Source: Macrostomum hystrix
Lineage: Eukaryota; Platyhelminthes; Macrostomidae
Reading direction: 5' to 3'
Length of the DNA stretch: 64,000 nt
Assembly: GCA_950097015.1 (NCBI GenBank)
Contig: CATNEN010000015.1
Span: forward strand, 1,037,501 to 1,101,500
Part shown: piece after piece, positions 11,501 to 23,500 of the stretch
Layout: every line of letters begins with the position of its first letter
Numbering within the stretch: position 1 is the first letter of the stretch
Notes under the pieces: generated by a model
The model's input: only the letters and a program-made list of their open reading frames with translations
What the model was told of the DNA's origin: nothing
Database searches by the model: none
Translations under genes and position numbers: made by a program

Positions 11501-14500
11501 GACAAGGGGAGAAAGAGACAAGGGGAGAAAGAGACAAGGGGAGAAAGAGACAATGGGAGAAAGAGACAAAGGAAGACAGAGACAAGGGGAGAAAGAGACA
11601 AGGGGAGACAGAGACAAGGGGAGAAAGAGACAATGGGAGAAAGAGACAAGGGGAGAAAGATACAAGGGGAGACAGAGACAAGGGGAGAAAGATACAAGGG
11701 GAGACAGAGACAAGGGGAGACAGAGACAAGGGGAGAAAGAGAGAAGGGGAGACAGAGACAAGGGGAGAAAGAGACAAGGGGAGAAAGATACAAGGGGAGA
11801 AAGAGACAAGGGGAGAAAGAGACAAGGGGAGAAAGAGACAAGGGGAGAAAGAGAGAAGGGGAGACAGAGACAAGGGGAGAAAGAGACAAGGGGAGAAAGA
11901 GACAAGGGGAGAAAGATACAAGGGGAGAAAGAGACAAGGGGAGAAAGAGACAAGGGGAGACAGAGACAAGTTGAGAAAGAGACAAGGGGAGAAAGAGACA
12001 AGGGGAGAAAGATACAAGGGGAGAAAGAGACAAGGGGAGACAGGGACAAGGGGAGACAGAGACAAGGGGAGAAAGATACAAGGGGAGAAAGAGACAAGAG
12101 GAGAAAGAGACAAGGGGAGAAAGATACAAGGGGAGAAAGAGACAAGGGGAGAAAGAGACAAGCGGAGACAGAGACAAGGGGAGAAAGAGACAAGGGGAGA
12201 AAGAGACAAGGGGAGAAAGAGACAATGGGAGAAAGAGACAAAGGAAGACAGAGACAAGGGGAGAAAGAGACAAGGGGAGACAGAGACAAGGGGAGAAAGA
12301 GACAATGGGAGAAAGAGACAAGGGGAGAAAGATACAAGGGGAGACAGAGACAAGGGGAGAAAGATACAAGGGGAGAAAGAGACAAGGGGAGAAAGAGACA
12401 AGGGGAGAAAGAGACAAGGGGAGACAGAGACAAGTTGAGAAAGAGACAAGGGGAGAAAGAGACAAGGGGAGAAAGATACAAGGGGAGAAAGAGACAAGGG
12501 GAGAAAGAGACAAGGGGAGAAAGAGACAAGGGGAGAAAGAGACAAGGGGAGAAAGAGACAAGGGGAGAAAGATACAAGGGGAGAAAGAGACAAGGGGAGA
12601 AAGAGACAAGGGGAGACAGGGACAAGGGGAGACAGAGACAAGGGGAGAAAGAGACAAGGGGAGAAAGATACAAGGGGAGAAAGAGACAAGGGGAGAAAGA
12701 GACAAGGGGAGACAGGGACAAGGGGAGACAGAGACAAGGGGAGAAAGAGACAAGGGGAGAAAGATACAAGGGGAGAAAGAGACAAGAGGAGAAAGAGACA
12801 AGGGGAGAAAGATACAAGGGGAGAAAGAGACAAGGGGAGAAAGAGACAAGGGGAGAAAGAGACAAGGGGAGAAAGATACAAGGGGAGACAGAGACAAGGG
12901 GAGAAAGAGACAAGGGGAGAAAGAGACAAGGGGAGAAAGATACAAGGGGAGAAAGAGACAAGGGGAGAAAGAGACAAGGGGAGAAAGATACAAGGGGAGA
13001 AAGAGACAAGGGGAGAAAGAGACAAGGGGAGACAGGGACAAGGGGAGAAAGAGACAAGGGGAGAAAGATACAAGGGGAGAAAGAGACAAGGGGGAGAAAG
13101 AGACAAGGGGAGAAAGAGACAAGGGGAGAAAGAGACAAGGGGAGAAAGATACAAGGGGAGACAGAGACAAGGGGAGAAAGAGACAAGGGGAGAAAGAGAC
13201 AAGGGGAGAAAGAGACAAGGGGAGAAAGATACAAGGGGAGAAAGAGACAAGGGGAGAAAGAGACAAGGGGAGAAAGAGACAAGGGGAGAAAGATACAAGG
13301 GGAGACAGAGACAAGGGGAGAAAGAGACAAGGGGAGAAAGAGACAAGGGGAGAAAGATACAAGGGGAGAAAGAGACAAGGGGAGAAAGAGACAAGGGGAG
13401 AAAGATACAAGGGGAGAAAGAGACAAGGGGAGAAAGAGACAAGGGGAGACAGGGACAAGGGGAGAAAGAGACAAGGGGAGAAAGATACAAGGGGAGAAAG
13501 AGACAAGGGGGAGAAAGAGACAAGCATGGGGAAATTAAACAAATGAATTCCCATGAAGCATCTAAGAGTTTGCAAGTTACATTTTGCCAAACAAGCCGTG
13601 ATCCAAACGTGGGCTCAACCCGACCCCATTGCAGCGAGACCCTGCTGTTCCTGCACCAGATCTTCCTGCAGGGCCTGAACAGCAAGATGGACAACTGGCC
13701 TACACTGCAGCTAGGCGACCTGTTTGACATGCTGCTGCCAATGCTGAGCATCTACCAGGAGTACGTGCGCAACCATCACTACAGCCTTCAGGTGCTGGCC
13801 GAGTACAAGCAGAAGCCAGAGTTCGCTGCCCTGCTCAAGCGCTACGAGGAGAAGCCGGTTTGCGAGGGCCGCAGCCTGGAGACCTTCCTGACCTACCCGA
13901 TGCACCAAATTCCGCGCTACATTGTCACCCTGCACGAGCTGCTGGCGCACACACCGCACGACCACGTGGACAGGCAGCAGCTGGAGTTCGCCAAGAGCAA
14001 GCTGGAGGACCTGTCACATGTGAGCCCTTCGTAAACAGGAATCCCACTCTAAATATCCCCATTCCAAATATCCCCATTCCAAATCCCCCCATTCCAAATA
14101 TCCCCATTCCAAATATCCCCATTCCAAAATATCCCCATTCCAAATGTCCCCATTCCAAATATCCCCATTCCAAATATCCCCATTCTAAATATCCCCATTC
14201 CAAATATCCCCATTCCAAATATCCCCATTCCAAATCCCCCCAATACCAAATATCCCCATTCCAAATCCCCCCAATACCAAATATCCCCATTCCAAATCCC
14301 CCCAATACCAAATATCCCCCATTCCAAATATTATCATTCCAAATATCCCCATTTCAAATATCCCAATTCCGAATATCCCCATTTCAAATACCTCTATTCC
14401 GAATATTTCTCATCATAAATACCCCACATTGGATTTCAGAATTTTTAGCATTTAGAGCTCATTTTCCTTAGATTTATTAAATTTAGAAATTAGATTTTTT

Positions 14501-17500
14501 AACAGGCGTTAGTTCCTACTGACCACAGTAGAGTGCTGCAACCGAGTCGCTATTCTCATGTGGCCAATTTGCTTTCAGGTGATGCACGACGAAGTGTCTG
14601 AGACGGAGAACATTCGCAAGAACCTGGCCATCGAGCGCCTGATAGTTGAAGGCTGCGACATCCTGCTGGACGTGAACCAGATCTTCGTGCGCCAGGGCTC
14701 CCTGGTGCAGATCATGGGCAATGACAAGGCCAAGAACAGCCGCGGCAGGTTGGGCTCCTTCAGCAGCACCTTCAGCAACAAGGACTCCAAGAAGGAGGCT
14801 ATGAGGCAGGTTTTTCTGTTCACCAATCATCTGATCCTCACTACCAGGGCTTCCAGCGGCCGGTTGCACCTGGTTAAGGTAATTATAAATTAACAGTTTG
14901 ATTTTGCCATGTTTCAGGGTTCGGGGCCGCTATAAAGAGTTTTAGGTCTGTGCCGGAGGTTTTTTGCTATTGCTTTTCGTTGTTCACTTGTTGTTGAAGT
15001 ATGAATTATGAATTATGATAAAGTGTTGAAAGTTTAGAAGTTTCGGATTGAGTAACGAAGTATAGAATGACGCGGCTTTCTATCGGGAAGTTCAACTGCT
15101 CTTGTCTGCAGAACTATGGCAAGCTGTCACTGTCCGACTGCACTCTCTCGGAGGACTGTACTTCCGACTTCTACTACTTCGATGACGATGGTGAGTGACA
15201 AGTTCTAGAGCACTGCCACAGATGAACAGGTGAACAAACTTTGCACCCGATTCATTGTCATTGTCGCAGCCCCGGACCCCAACCTGCTGAGCATCGAGCA
15301 GCCCAAGGACGGTCGCAACGCCACCCCGGATTTCAACGGCCTCGACTTCCGCCTGATCCTGCACACCAAGACCGGACCGCCCGTGACCATCACCCTGGTG
15401 GCCAACTCGGTGCAGGAGAAGGCCGCCTGGTGCTCCGACATCAACCAGGTTTGTACTTTTATGCCGGCGCATGTTGGCCTCGTTCACCAAATCAATGACG
15501 CAACTATTTTATCCGATTCGCAGTGCATCGAGCAGATTCACTACAGTGACTTGCTGAACAGCACCTTGGCTGAGACCAGCTCCGTGTCCATGCCGCACAC
15601 GATCAGGTGAGTTCGGAGTATTCGGAGTAACTCAGTGTGTGCAAATCACGGATTGAATCCCAGGCGACCACAGATATATATCCCATCGATGTACCAATGT
15701 GATTTCCTTATACGAGTACAAATAACAACCTCACATCCTCTTCAACCAATAGCACCTTCAGTTAATCCAAATTCTCTGCTAGCTTCATCATTTTTGGTTA
15801 GAATTAAAAGCAATTAAAAACATTTTTTAGCAACCATGGCATCACGAAGTTCATTAGTAACAAACTGATGAAGTAAGTAAACCCGTGTCCACCTAGACAT
15901 TGTGACCGGGACAAGCCGACGGTTTTCATGATTTTTAGTATTGTTTTCATTTTAATTGGCATGCACCTTGTAGAATTTAAGTGCATTATTTCAACTGTTA
16001 TTGATTCTGATTGATTTACAAGCTCTCAAAATGCGCATGAAAAGTCATAGTTTTTTTCTAATAATTAATATTTTTATCGAAGCAGGAACGATGTTCAAAT
16101 GTTCGTTTTACTTTTTTCTCTCCTTTAATAATATATACTTTTGCACAGAGGTTGCATTATCTAGCCTGTCACAGTTGCACTCATAAGTGAGGTTTGAGCC
16201 TCATGTTGGGCTCTAGTTAATGTACACCAGCTGTTCTGTTTTGTGCAATTGTTCGATTGGTATTTGATGCCTGTGAATGTCTTAGTCCCTGTTTTGCGCT
16301 AAATGATAAATTGGAGACAGTTCTTAGATTTTTCATTTTATTCTGTCGTTTAGAGTCATTGCTCTCAGTAAACATGTTGACTCATTGGTTTCCATCTTGT
16401 ACTAGCTAAGTTTTAGCTCAATACTAGCAAGTTTTGCCCCCCTTCGGGGAGCAGAAATATTTTTAATTCCTCTAGTATATACTTTTCAGCAGCGGTATTT
16501 TCCGATTTTTTAAAGCTACAATGATCCCCCAGTTGACAATGATCCCCCAGTTGACAATGATCCCCCAGTTGACAATGATCCCCCAGTTGACAATGATCCC
16601 CCAGTTGACAATGATCCCCCAGTTGACAATGATCCCCCAGTTGACAATGATCCCCCAGTTGACAATGATCCCCCAGTTGACAATGATCCCCCCAGTTGAC
16701 AATGATCCCCCAGTTGACAATGATCCCCCAGTTGACAATGATCCCCTAGTTGACAATGATCCCCCAGTTGACAATGATCCCCCCTTGACAATGATCCCCC
16801 AGTTGACAATGATCCCCCCTTGACAATGATCCCCCAGTTGACAATGATCCCCCAGTTGACAATGATCCGCCAGTTGACAATGATCCCCCAGTTGACAATG
16901 ATCCCCCAGTTGACAATGATCCCCCCTTGACAATGATCCCCCAGTTGACAATGATCCCCCAGTTGACAATGAACCCCCAGTTGACTAACTGAAGCAACTG
17001 AAGGGCCATGTATTCTTACAGGCTGAAAACAATGTGCTCCGAAGTTAAATTCCAAGCTCGTATGAAAACTGCTCACAATAACCTGAAAGTTGTGAGTTTG
17101 AGCCTCTCAGGTAATGATCAAGGAACTTTGAGCACACCTAAGACACAGAACAATAAACAGAAGCGTGGTATTCAATGTCTATAGTTCAATGTCTATAGAC
17201 CCGAATCCAAATCCAACGCACTTCCCTTGCCTAGGTCGGATCCCAAGCTGTTCAAGGACGATGTTGACATCAAGTTCAGCAGAACTCTGAACTCCTGCAA
17301 AGTGCCGCAGGTAAGCGATCCCAGACAGGTTTCGCTTAGTGGAATGACAATGGATCTTTAGTACCTGTAGTGAGCTGATTTTCACAAACCAACGAACGCA
17401 GATCCGACATGCCACGGTCGAACGACTCCTCGATCGGCTGACCGATCTGCGCTTTCTGTCCATCGACTTTTTGAACACCTTCCTGCTGACCTACCGGATC

Positions 17501-20500
17501 TTCACCAGCCCGAAGACTGTCATACTGGCGCTGAAACGCATTCTGAATAATCCGGAGAGTGGGAACCTAGACCCCAGGCCCAGCATCAGCATTCAGAGGT
17601 GAGCCAGCATTCTGAATTAGCTGGGGTAATTAAGGGTAGGTGGGGCAGTCCCCCAGTCCATGGACTGAACAGCCGTACGCAGACTTCAGATGTGCGGCGT
17701 AATAGCTGCGGCTGTGGTGTTGCACATCTGGTCCGATTGGCACGTTTCCAGTCCAAGTGAAAAAGTAAATTTCTACGCTCAGTGCTTCTAAATTTTAGAC
17801 CAAATTAGGCCAACCAATCAGAACTGAAGACAATGAACATTACACAGTAGCTTGCATTCCACATTCATTTTAGCTCCACCGAGTCCGATCAGAACGCCAT
17901 CGGAGCTGTAGGCACCGGAGCTCCAGGCTCTGCTGGCCCAGTCATTGTTGGTGGCGGCGGTGGCGGAGGCGGAGGCGGAGGCGGCGGCAGCGGCAGCTAT
18001 CTTCACGTAAAGCCTCAACTGGACAAGGCGAGGCGAATCAGCACCGGCATGATGCGCCTGGAGATCGCCAGCGAGACCGCAGCCGCCGGCAACAAAACTC
18101 GGGCAGGACAAGCCTCGCCGGCTGCTGCAAAGGTCGCTCCGTCAGCATCGTCTTCGAAGACTGCGTCTGTTGCAGTGGCAGCAGTTGCTGCAGCTTCCGG
18201 CCCACCTGGAGGTCGGCAGCAGCCGGGTGGTCCAGCAGCAGCGGTGATGGCAGCCGCTGTTGCTCCGCATCGCACAGGAAGCCTCGACGCTGGCGCGTGC
18301 GTTCGTCTCGTCAATCAGCGTCCGGGTGAGGCGAAATACAGCAATCCGGCAGCCATGGCGGCAGCTGCAGCGGCTGCGGCGACGGCGGCAGCGGCTGCAA
18401 AGCGCTCAGCCGCAGTGGCTGCCGCTGCTGACGCTGCCGCTGAAGGAGGTGCCGTCGGAGACTCACCGGAGATTCTCTGCGAGCTGTCGGAAATCAGCGA
18501 GCGACGCAAACAGATGATGGAAGCTGCGGCCGCAGCGGCTGTGGCAGCTGCCGAAGAGGCTGCAACGCAAGCGTCAGGAGACAACCGGGCACCCATCGCC
18601 AGCTGCGAGACAGTGCAGGAGGACGCGGCCACCAGCAGCGATGATAGCGACAGCGAGACCACCCCTGCTACTGGCGCTGGTCGGGAAAGGCTGATCGCTA
18701 AGAAGGTAAAGTTTTCTGTTTTCATGAATTTTCCTTGGGACTACTTCAAGCTGAAAACTATCCAAACCATCAAACAGGTTCGCATAGCCGGGGTGACAGA
18801 ATCGGAGGTCCGTGACTCGAGTCCTCCGCCCCTAACCACGGACATTCCCAGCATTCTGCACAATCAGCAGCAGCCGAATCCGCAGATGTCACAGGCGCCA
18901 TTGTCGCCGAAGCCGCAAATTCGGCCGACTCGATTCGAAGCGCCGTCAATGTTCATCCCCGAGTGCAACCTGCTAGACCATCGGTCCCTGTCTCCGGGCA
19001 GCTCCCCACAGCCAGCGAGATCCGCCGCAGCCACCGCTGCCCGTCTGACCGCGGGCAGTCCGCTGCCCTCTCGCAGAGCAGCATCGCCCATTCGCCCACC
19101 GCAATCTCAGCAGCAGCAGCAGCTGGACTCGCCATTGTCGCACAGCGCCAGTTCGCCAACAATCGGTCAGCCGCCCTCGGGGGTTCAATTTGGCGGAGGA
19201 GGCGTGACTGCCAGCGGATCTGGAGCTTCTAGCGGCGCCTATCAGAGCCAAGCCAGTTGGCCCAGGGGCTCCGTGGTGTCATGTGAGTTGGGGTTTGAGA
19301 CGCGTTTGTCATTTTGCTAGCTTTACTATAGCGAAGATAAGTGCTTTCGAAAGAAGGCCATAAAAATAAGCTATTGCCCTCTTAAAGAGTTGAAGTGTTG
19401 GCTCTAAATGCACCGGTCGAAGCTTGAAGTCTTGATCTCGAATCGAGGTCACATTAATTTGGAGCGCAGAGGCGCCTCAAGGCACAGTTCGAGTGTGCTC
19501 TGCCTGATGATGAGAAATGCAGGGCAAATGTTTTCACATCCATGTTGAGAGTATTACTATTATGACCACACATTAATACTCATCAGGGTCGGGCGTTAAG
19601 CGGCCCTCCTACGCGTCAGAGTCAGGCGATCTTCCAGGCCAACACTCGCGCTGCAGCATTGTTACCCGCTCTGACGTGGATTCGCCGCCATGTCGCACCC
19701 GAGCCGGGGCCGTGGTCACGTCGTCCAGAGCTTCGAAGAGACGGTGAGAGTTTCACTGGCACAGGGACGGCCAAACACGCGGGAAGATCAATCTCTTGTT
19801 GAAACATTTACTCCAAGTACCGTTGCAAACCTCATCCAGCTCCAGCAACACAGCAGCCGCGCTCGCCTTCGCCGCGGCCACCGCCGGAGCTGCCAACTCG
19901 CCCAAGATCAGCGCCAGCGAGCGTCAGGGCCGCGCCACAGTCGCCAGCGCCTCGGCTGCTGCGACAGCCGCTGCCGCCGCCGCAGCCGCCGCCGCGGCCA
20001 CCTGCGGGCCAATGTCTGGCGGAATTCTCGACAAACGGCTGAGCATTATCTGCACCGCTGCCACCATGCGAGTGTTGAATGTTGTCCGTCACTGGGTCTA
20101 CAAGTTCGGGGAAGACATCGAAGCAGACGCCGCGCTGCGCAGCGACATGATCGACCTGCTGGAGGAGCTCGTCTGCAACCAGAGCCTGTTCCCGCCGGAT
20201 CACAAGGCTGCGCTGCAGATTCTGCTGCGCCTGCGAAACGACTCTTTGACTGAGCCGAAGCCCGACCTGGAGGCGCTGCTGACACCAAAGTCCGTGCCAT
20301 CGGCCGAGTGTTTCGATACCCTGTCCGCGCTGGACATTGCTGAGCAGATCACCTACATTGATCACCAGATATTCAGAGCCATTCAAAGCACGTAAGTAAC
20401 GAACTATTTAAATATCTTGCAAAGTAATTCGCAATGCGATCGTGCCAGCTCTTTCTCAGACAAATGTGCATCCATGCTGTTCAGAAGCCTTATCATTTCT

Positions 20501-23500
20501 TTAATACACAGCTAGAGGGTGAATAGAGGGTAAACGTGTCTCACTCTCACCAAAGTTCTGAGTATTCAAAGTATTCAAATTTGGGGCGCAGCAGTGGAGA
20601 GATGGCTTTAGGGTTTGCCGTAAGGCGTAAACTTTACTTTTAAGTCAATTGTTTTGCAAGTCCCGACAAATGACCAGCGCTTACTCAGAATGTGAACTTT
20701 ATTTTAATTAGCCTAGTCTGCGACCATTCAACTTCGAGAAAAAATATTGCACTTTATACTTTTAAAGCCGCGATTGATTTCAGTGAGTTCCTCATGCAAG
20801 CCTGGATGAAGCGCGACCGCAATGAAAAGGCGACTCACGTGCACCTGGTCAGCAAGCGCTTCAACGAGGTCAGCAGCCTGGTGATCTCCGAGATCGTGTC
20901 GCGCACAGAAATGTCTGATCGGGTGGCCTGCATGGAGAAATGGGCGGCCATTGCTGATATCTGTCGCTGCCTGCACAACTACAATGGCGTGCTGCAGATC
21001 TGTGCGGCATTCGTGAACTCGGCCGTGTTCCGCCTGAAGAAGACCTGGGAGCGGCTGTCCAAGTCCACCCGCCAGATGATCGAGAAGCTGCAGACTCTCG
21101 TATCGTCAGATGGAAAGTTCAAGAACATGCGCTCAGCACTGCACACGTGAGTTCAGTTTCGTGAGGCCAAGTATTCGTGCACTTTGAAGCGAGAAAAAAG
21201 TACATTTCCCACGCTTGTGCTCAGACCGAACATAAATTAGCAAATTATGAAGCAACATAGCTCGAGAATAACCGTCGTCAAACACCGTCTCTCCTCGACT
21301 CTAATTATCGAGGCAGGATGAGCGCTGAGCACTCACAAAGGTAAACTGGCTGCGCTGCATCTGTAGGTGCGTGAGCTAATATAATCACTAGTTAATATGC
21401 GAGGTGAACATTTCTGTTCCTTAGGCTTCAATCGAATATTTCACGGTTATCAGCATTGACGAATAACCAATTGGCGCTTCACAGCTCCCATCCCAGGCTA
21501 CTGTTGTGAATCTGAACTGACACTGGCACATTGCGGCGGGTGGCTTTAGTGCAAGTTTGAAACTTATACGGCAACTCGAATTCTAATAGATGCCTCAGTG
21601 TTGTATATTTCTATGGCTAAAATACCTATTGATTTTAAATGCCATTTTAGCAGATTGAATTTTCGAAAGTAAAAAGTTTGCCTTAAAGCCCCGCGCGTGC
21701 TCAGAGCCCGCTCATTGCCCCTGCATTAAAAAATAGAATTGTTTTGTTGACGCTTTGGTTTTACGAATCCATATTGTGTAAATTATCGACACTTACATTT
21801 ATATCAGATGTGCCCTAGTTTTTGCATTCTCATTGTAACATGATTAATTTAAGTCAATAAAGCGTGCATTAAACGACAGGAGTATGCATTAAATGCTTTT
21901 GGTCGATAAAATGCTGTCTATAGCAAGACAGATGAAAGATAGCATGCTCCACAATGCATTACTATTGTACGCTGACTGACTGCAGCAAGGACTTATGGTC
22001 GTGAGCGAGTGTCTATGGTAGATTTATGCTAGGCTTCCGAGTGCGTAAATAGTCTTTGCACGAGTGCGCGCAGCGCACGAGTGCCATAGACTATTTACGC
22101 ACTAGGAAGCCTAGCATAAGTGCATTGATTTATGACCAAGTGTGTGTGCGCAAGACCAGCTCCTTCGGCCCATAGACAATACCCGTCTGGGATTTACTGC
22201 AAAGTAGCTCAGAAGAGGGATGGCACGGAGATCAAGTGGAGTATCATTTACCGCACAGTTGCGGAATTTACTGCACACTTCAATCTATTTCTTTGATGGC
22301 CTTTGGGCCATAAACTATACACGAGCTTGAGACGTTTACGCACATTTGGTTATATGTCAATGGTCCTTGCTGCACGACGCTGCTCAAATCGTCAGTTTTT
22401 CTTGCTATGTTTATGTCTATAGCCACTCGTGCACTCAAAACCGACTCACATTAAGTGCTGTGTCCAATGGAGGGAGGGTCCCGTTTGCTTGGCGGCCGTT
22501 TGTAGCGTTGACAAAGAAGGCCGTGAAGAAAGAATCGATGATTCCTAAAGCCCGCAAATAAGGATGAAAATCTTCGAGGCATTTTCACCTCGTACTCTCA
22601 CCTCGCTACCTCGAGTAGGCGGTGTCTGAGGACTGTCTTTTTCAAGACTATCAATCCCGCTAACCTCACCAATGCCATCGATTTAGTCTAGCGACTGCTA
22701 TTAACGCCTCAGTCAGTCTGCATAGCCGTATTTAAGTAGACTACCTTTGCTTAAATTTAGCATATAATCAATTTTCGTTTATACTAGTTGAGTTTTTATA
22801 TGCTTGTCAATTTTAACAAGTTTCCCGTTAATTTATCTGACTCATCGATAATACACATAATACACTGTGGGTGTGGGAAGACATGTCTTCGCTTGCTTAA
22901 CTGGCTGCGGTGGAGAATGCAAAGCCTTAAAAGCAAGGAAGACTTGACGAAAGACACAAAAACAAACAAACTAGCAAATATACGACAAAGACCTCTTGAT
23001 GTCATGCTTTTCTAACGATAAAATCGAATGTTGTCTAATCAACAAATACCCAACTATGTTTCTGAAATGAGAAATTACAATCATTAACTAAGAGATGAAT
23101 TATAGCTTAAAGCTTTCTTTTTCAGAATGGCCTTAGGGTCCGAGCCAAGTTAGACGCAGCAAATATGTATTTGCTTAGCAGCAACAATGCTGCGGTGAAT
23201 TTATAGCCTTAACTATGCACACATTGTGACAGAGAAGAAATTCACCACTTTAAACTTGCAGCTGCGACCCGCCCTGCATCCCGTACCTGGGCATGTACCT
23301 CACCGACCTGTCCTTCATCGAAGAGGGCACCTCCAATGTCACCGAAGATGGCCTCATTAACTTCTGCAAGATGCGGATGGTAAGCTGGCAACCACTGGTT
23401 CATTGCTTTAAAGATGCCCTGCTACATATAGTAGGGCTGACGTAGATGGCGTAGAAAATTGTACTTAAAAGGGTCGTTTTAATGTTCTAATTTTGTCTGG

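Noticed and set aside
11073-13751. Very long open frames on both strands (up to about 890 codons) with Leu/Ser/Pro-rich or Arg/Lys/Gly/Glu-rich repeats
   Set aside because: A 16-bp period that lacks stop codons keeps most frames open. The array sits inside a RasGRF intron with good splice sites on both sides, and the predicted proteins only echo the repeat.
16472-17076. Repetitive frames on both strands over the 18-bp array
   Set aside because: Same cause: a stop-free unit whose length is a multiple of three.
19690-20253. 187-codon frame overlapping RasGRF exons in another frame
   Set aside because: It crosses a supported intron and is an Arg-rich shadow of the GC-rich Ala-coding frame.
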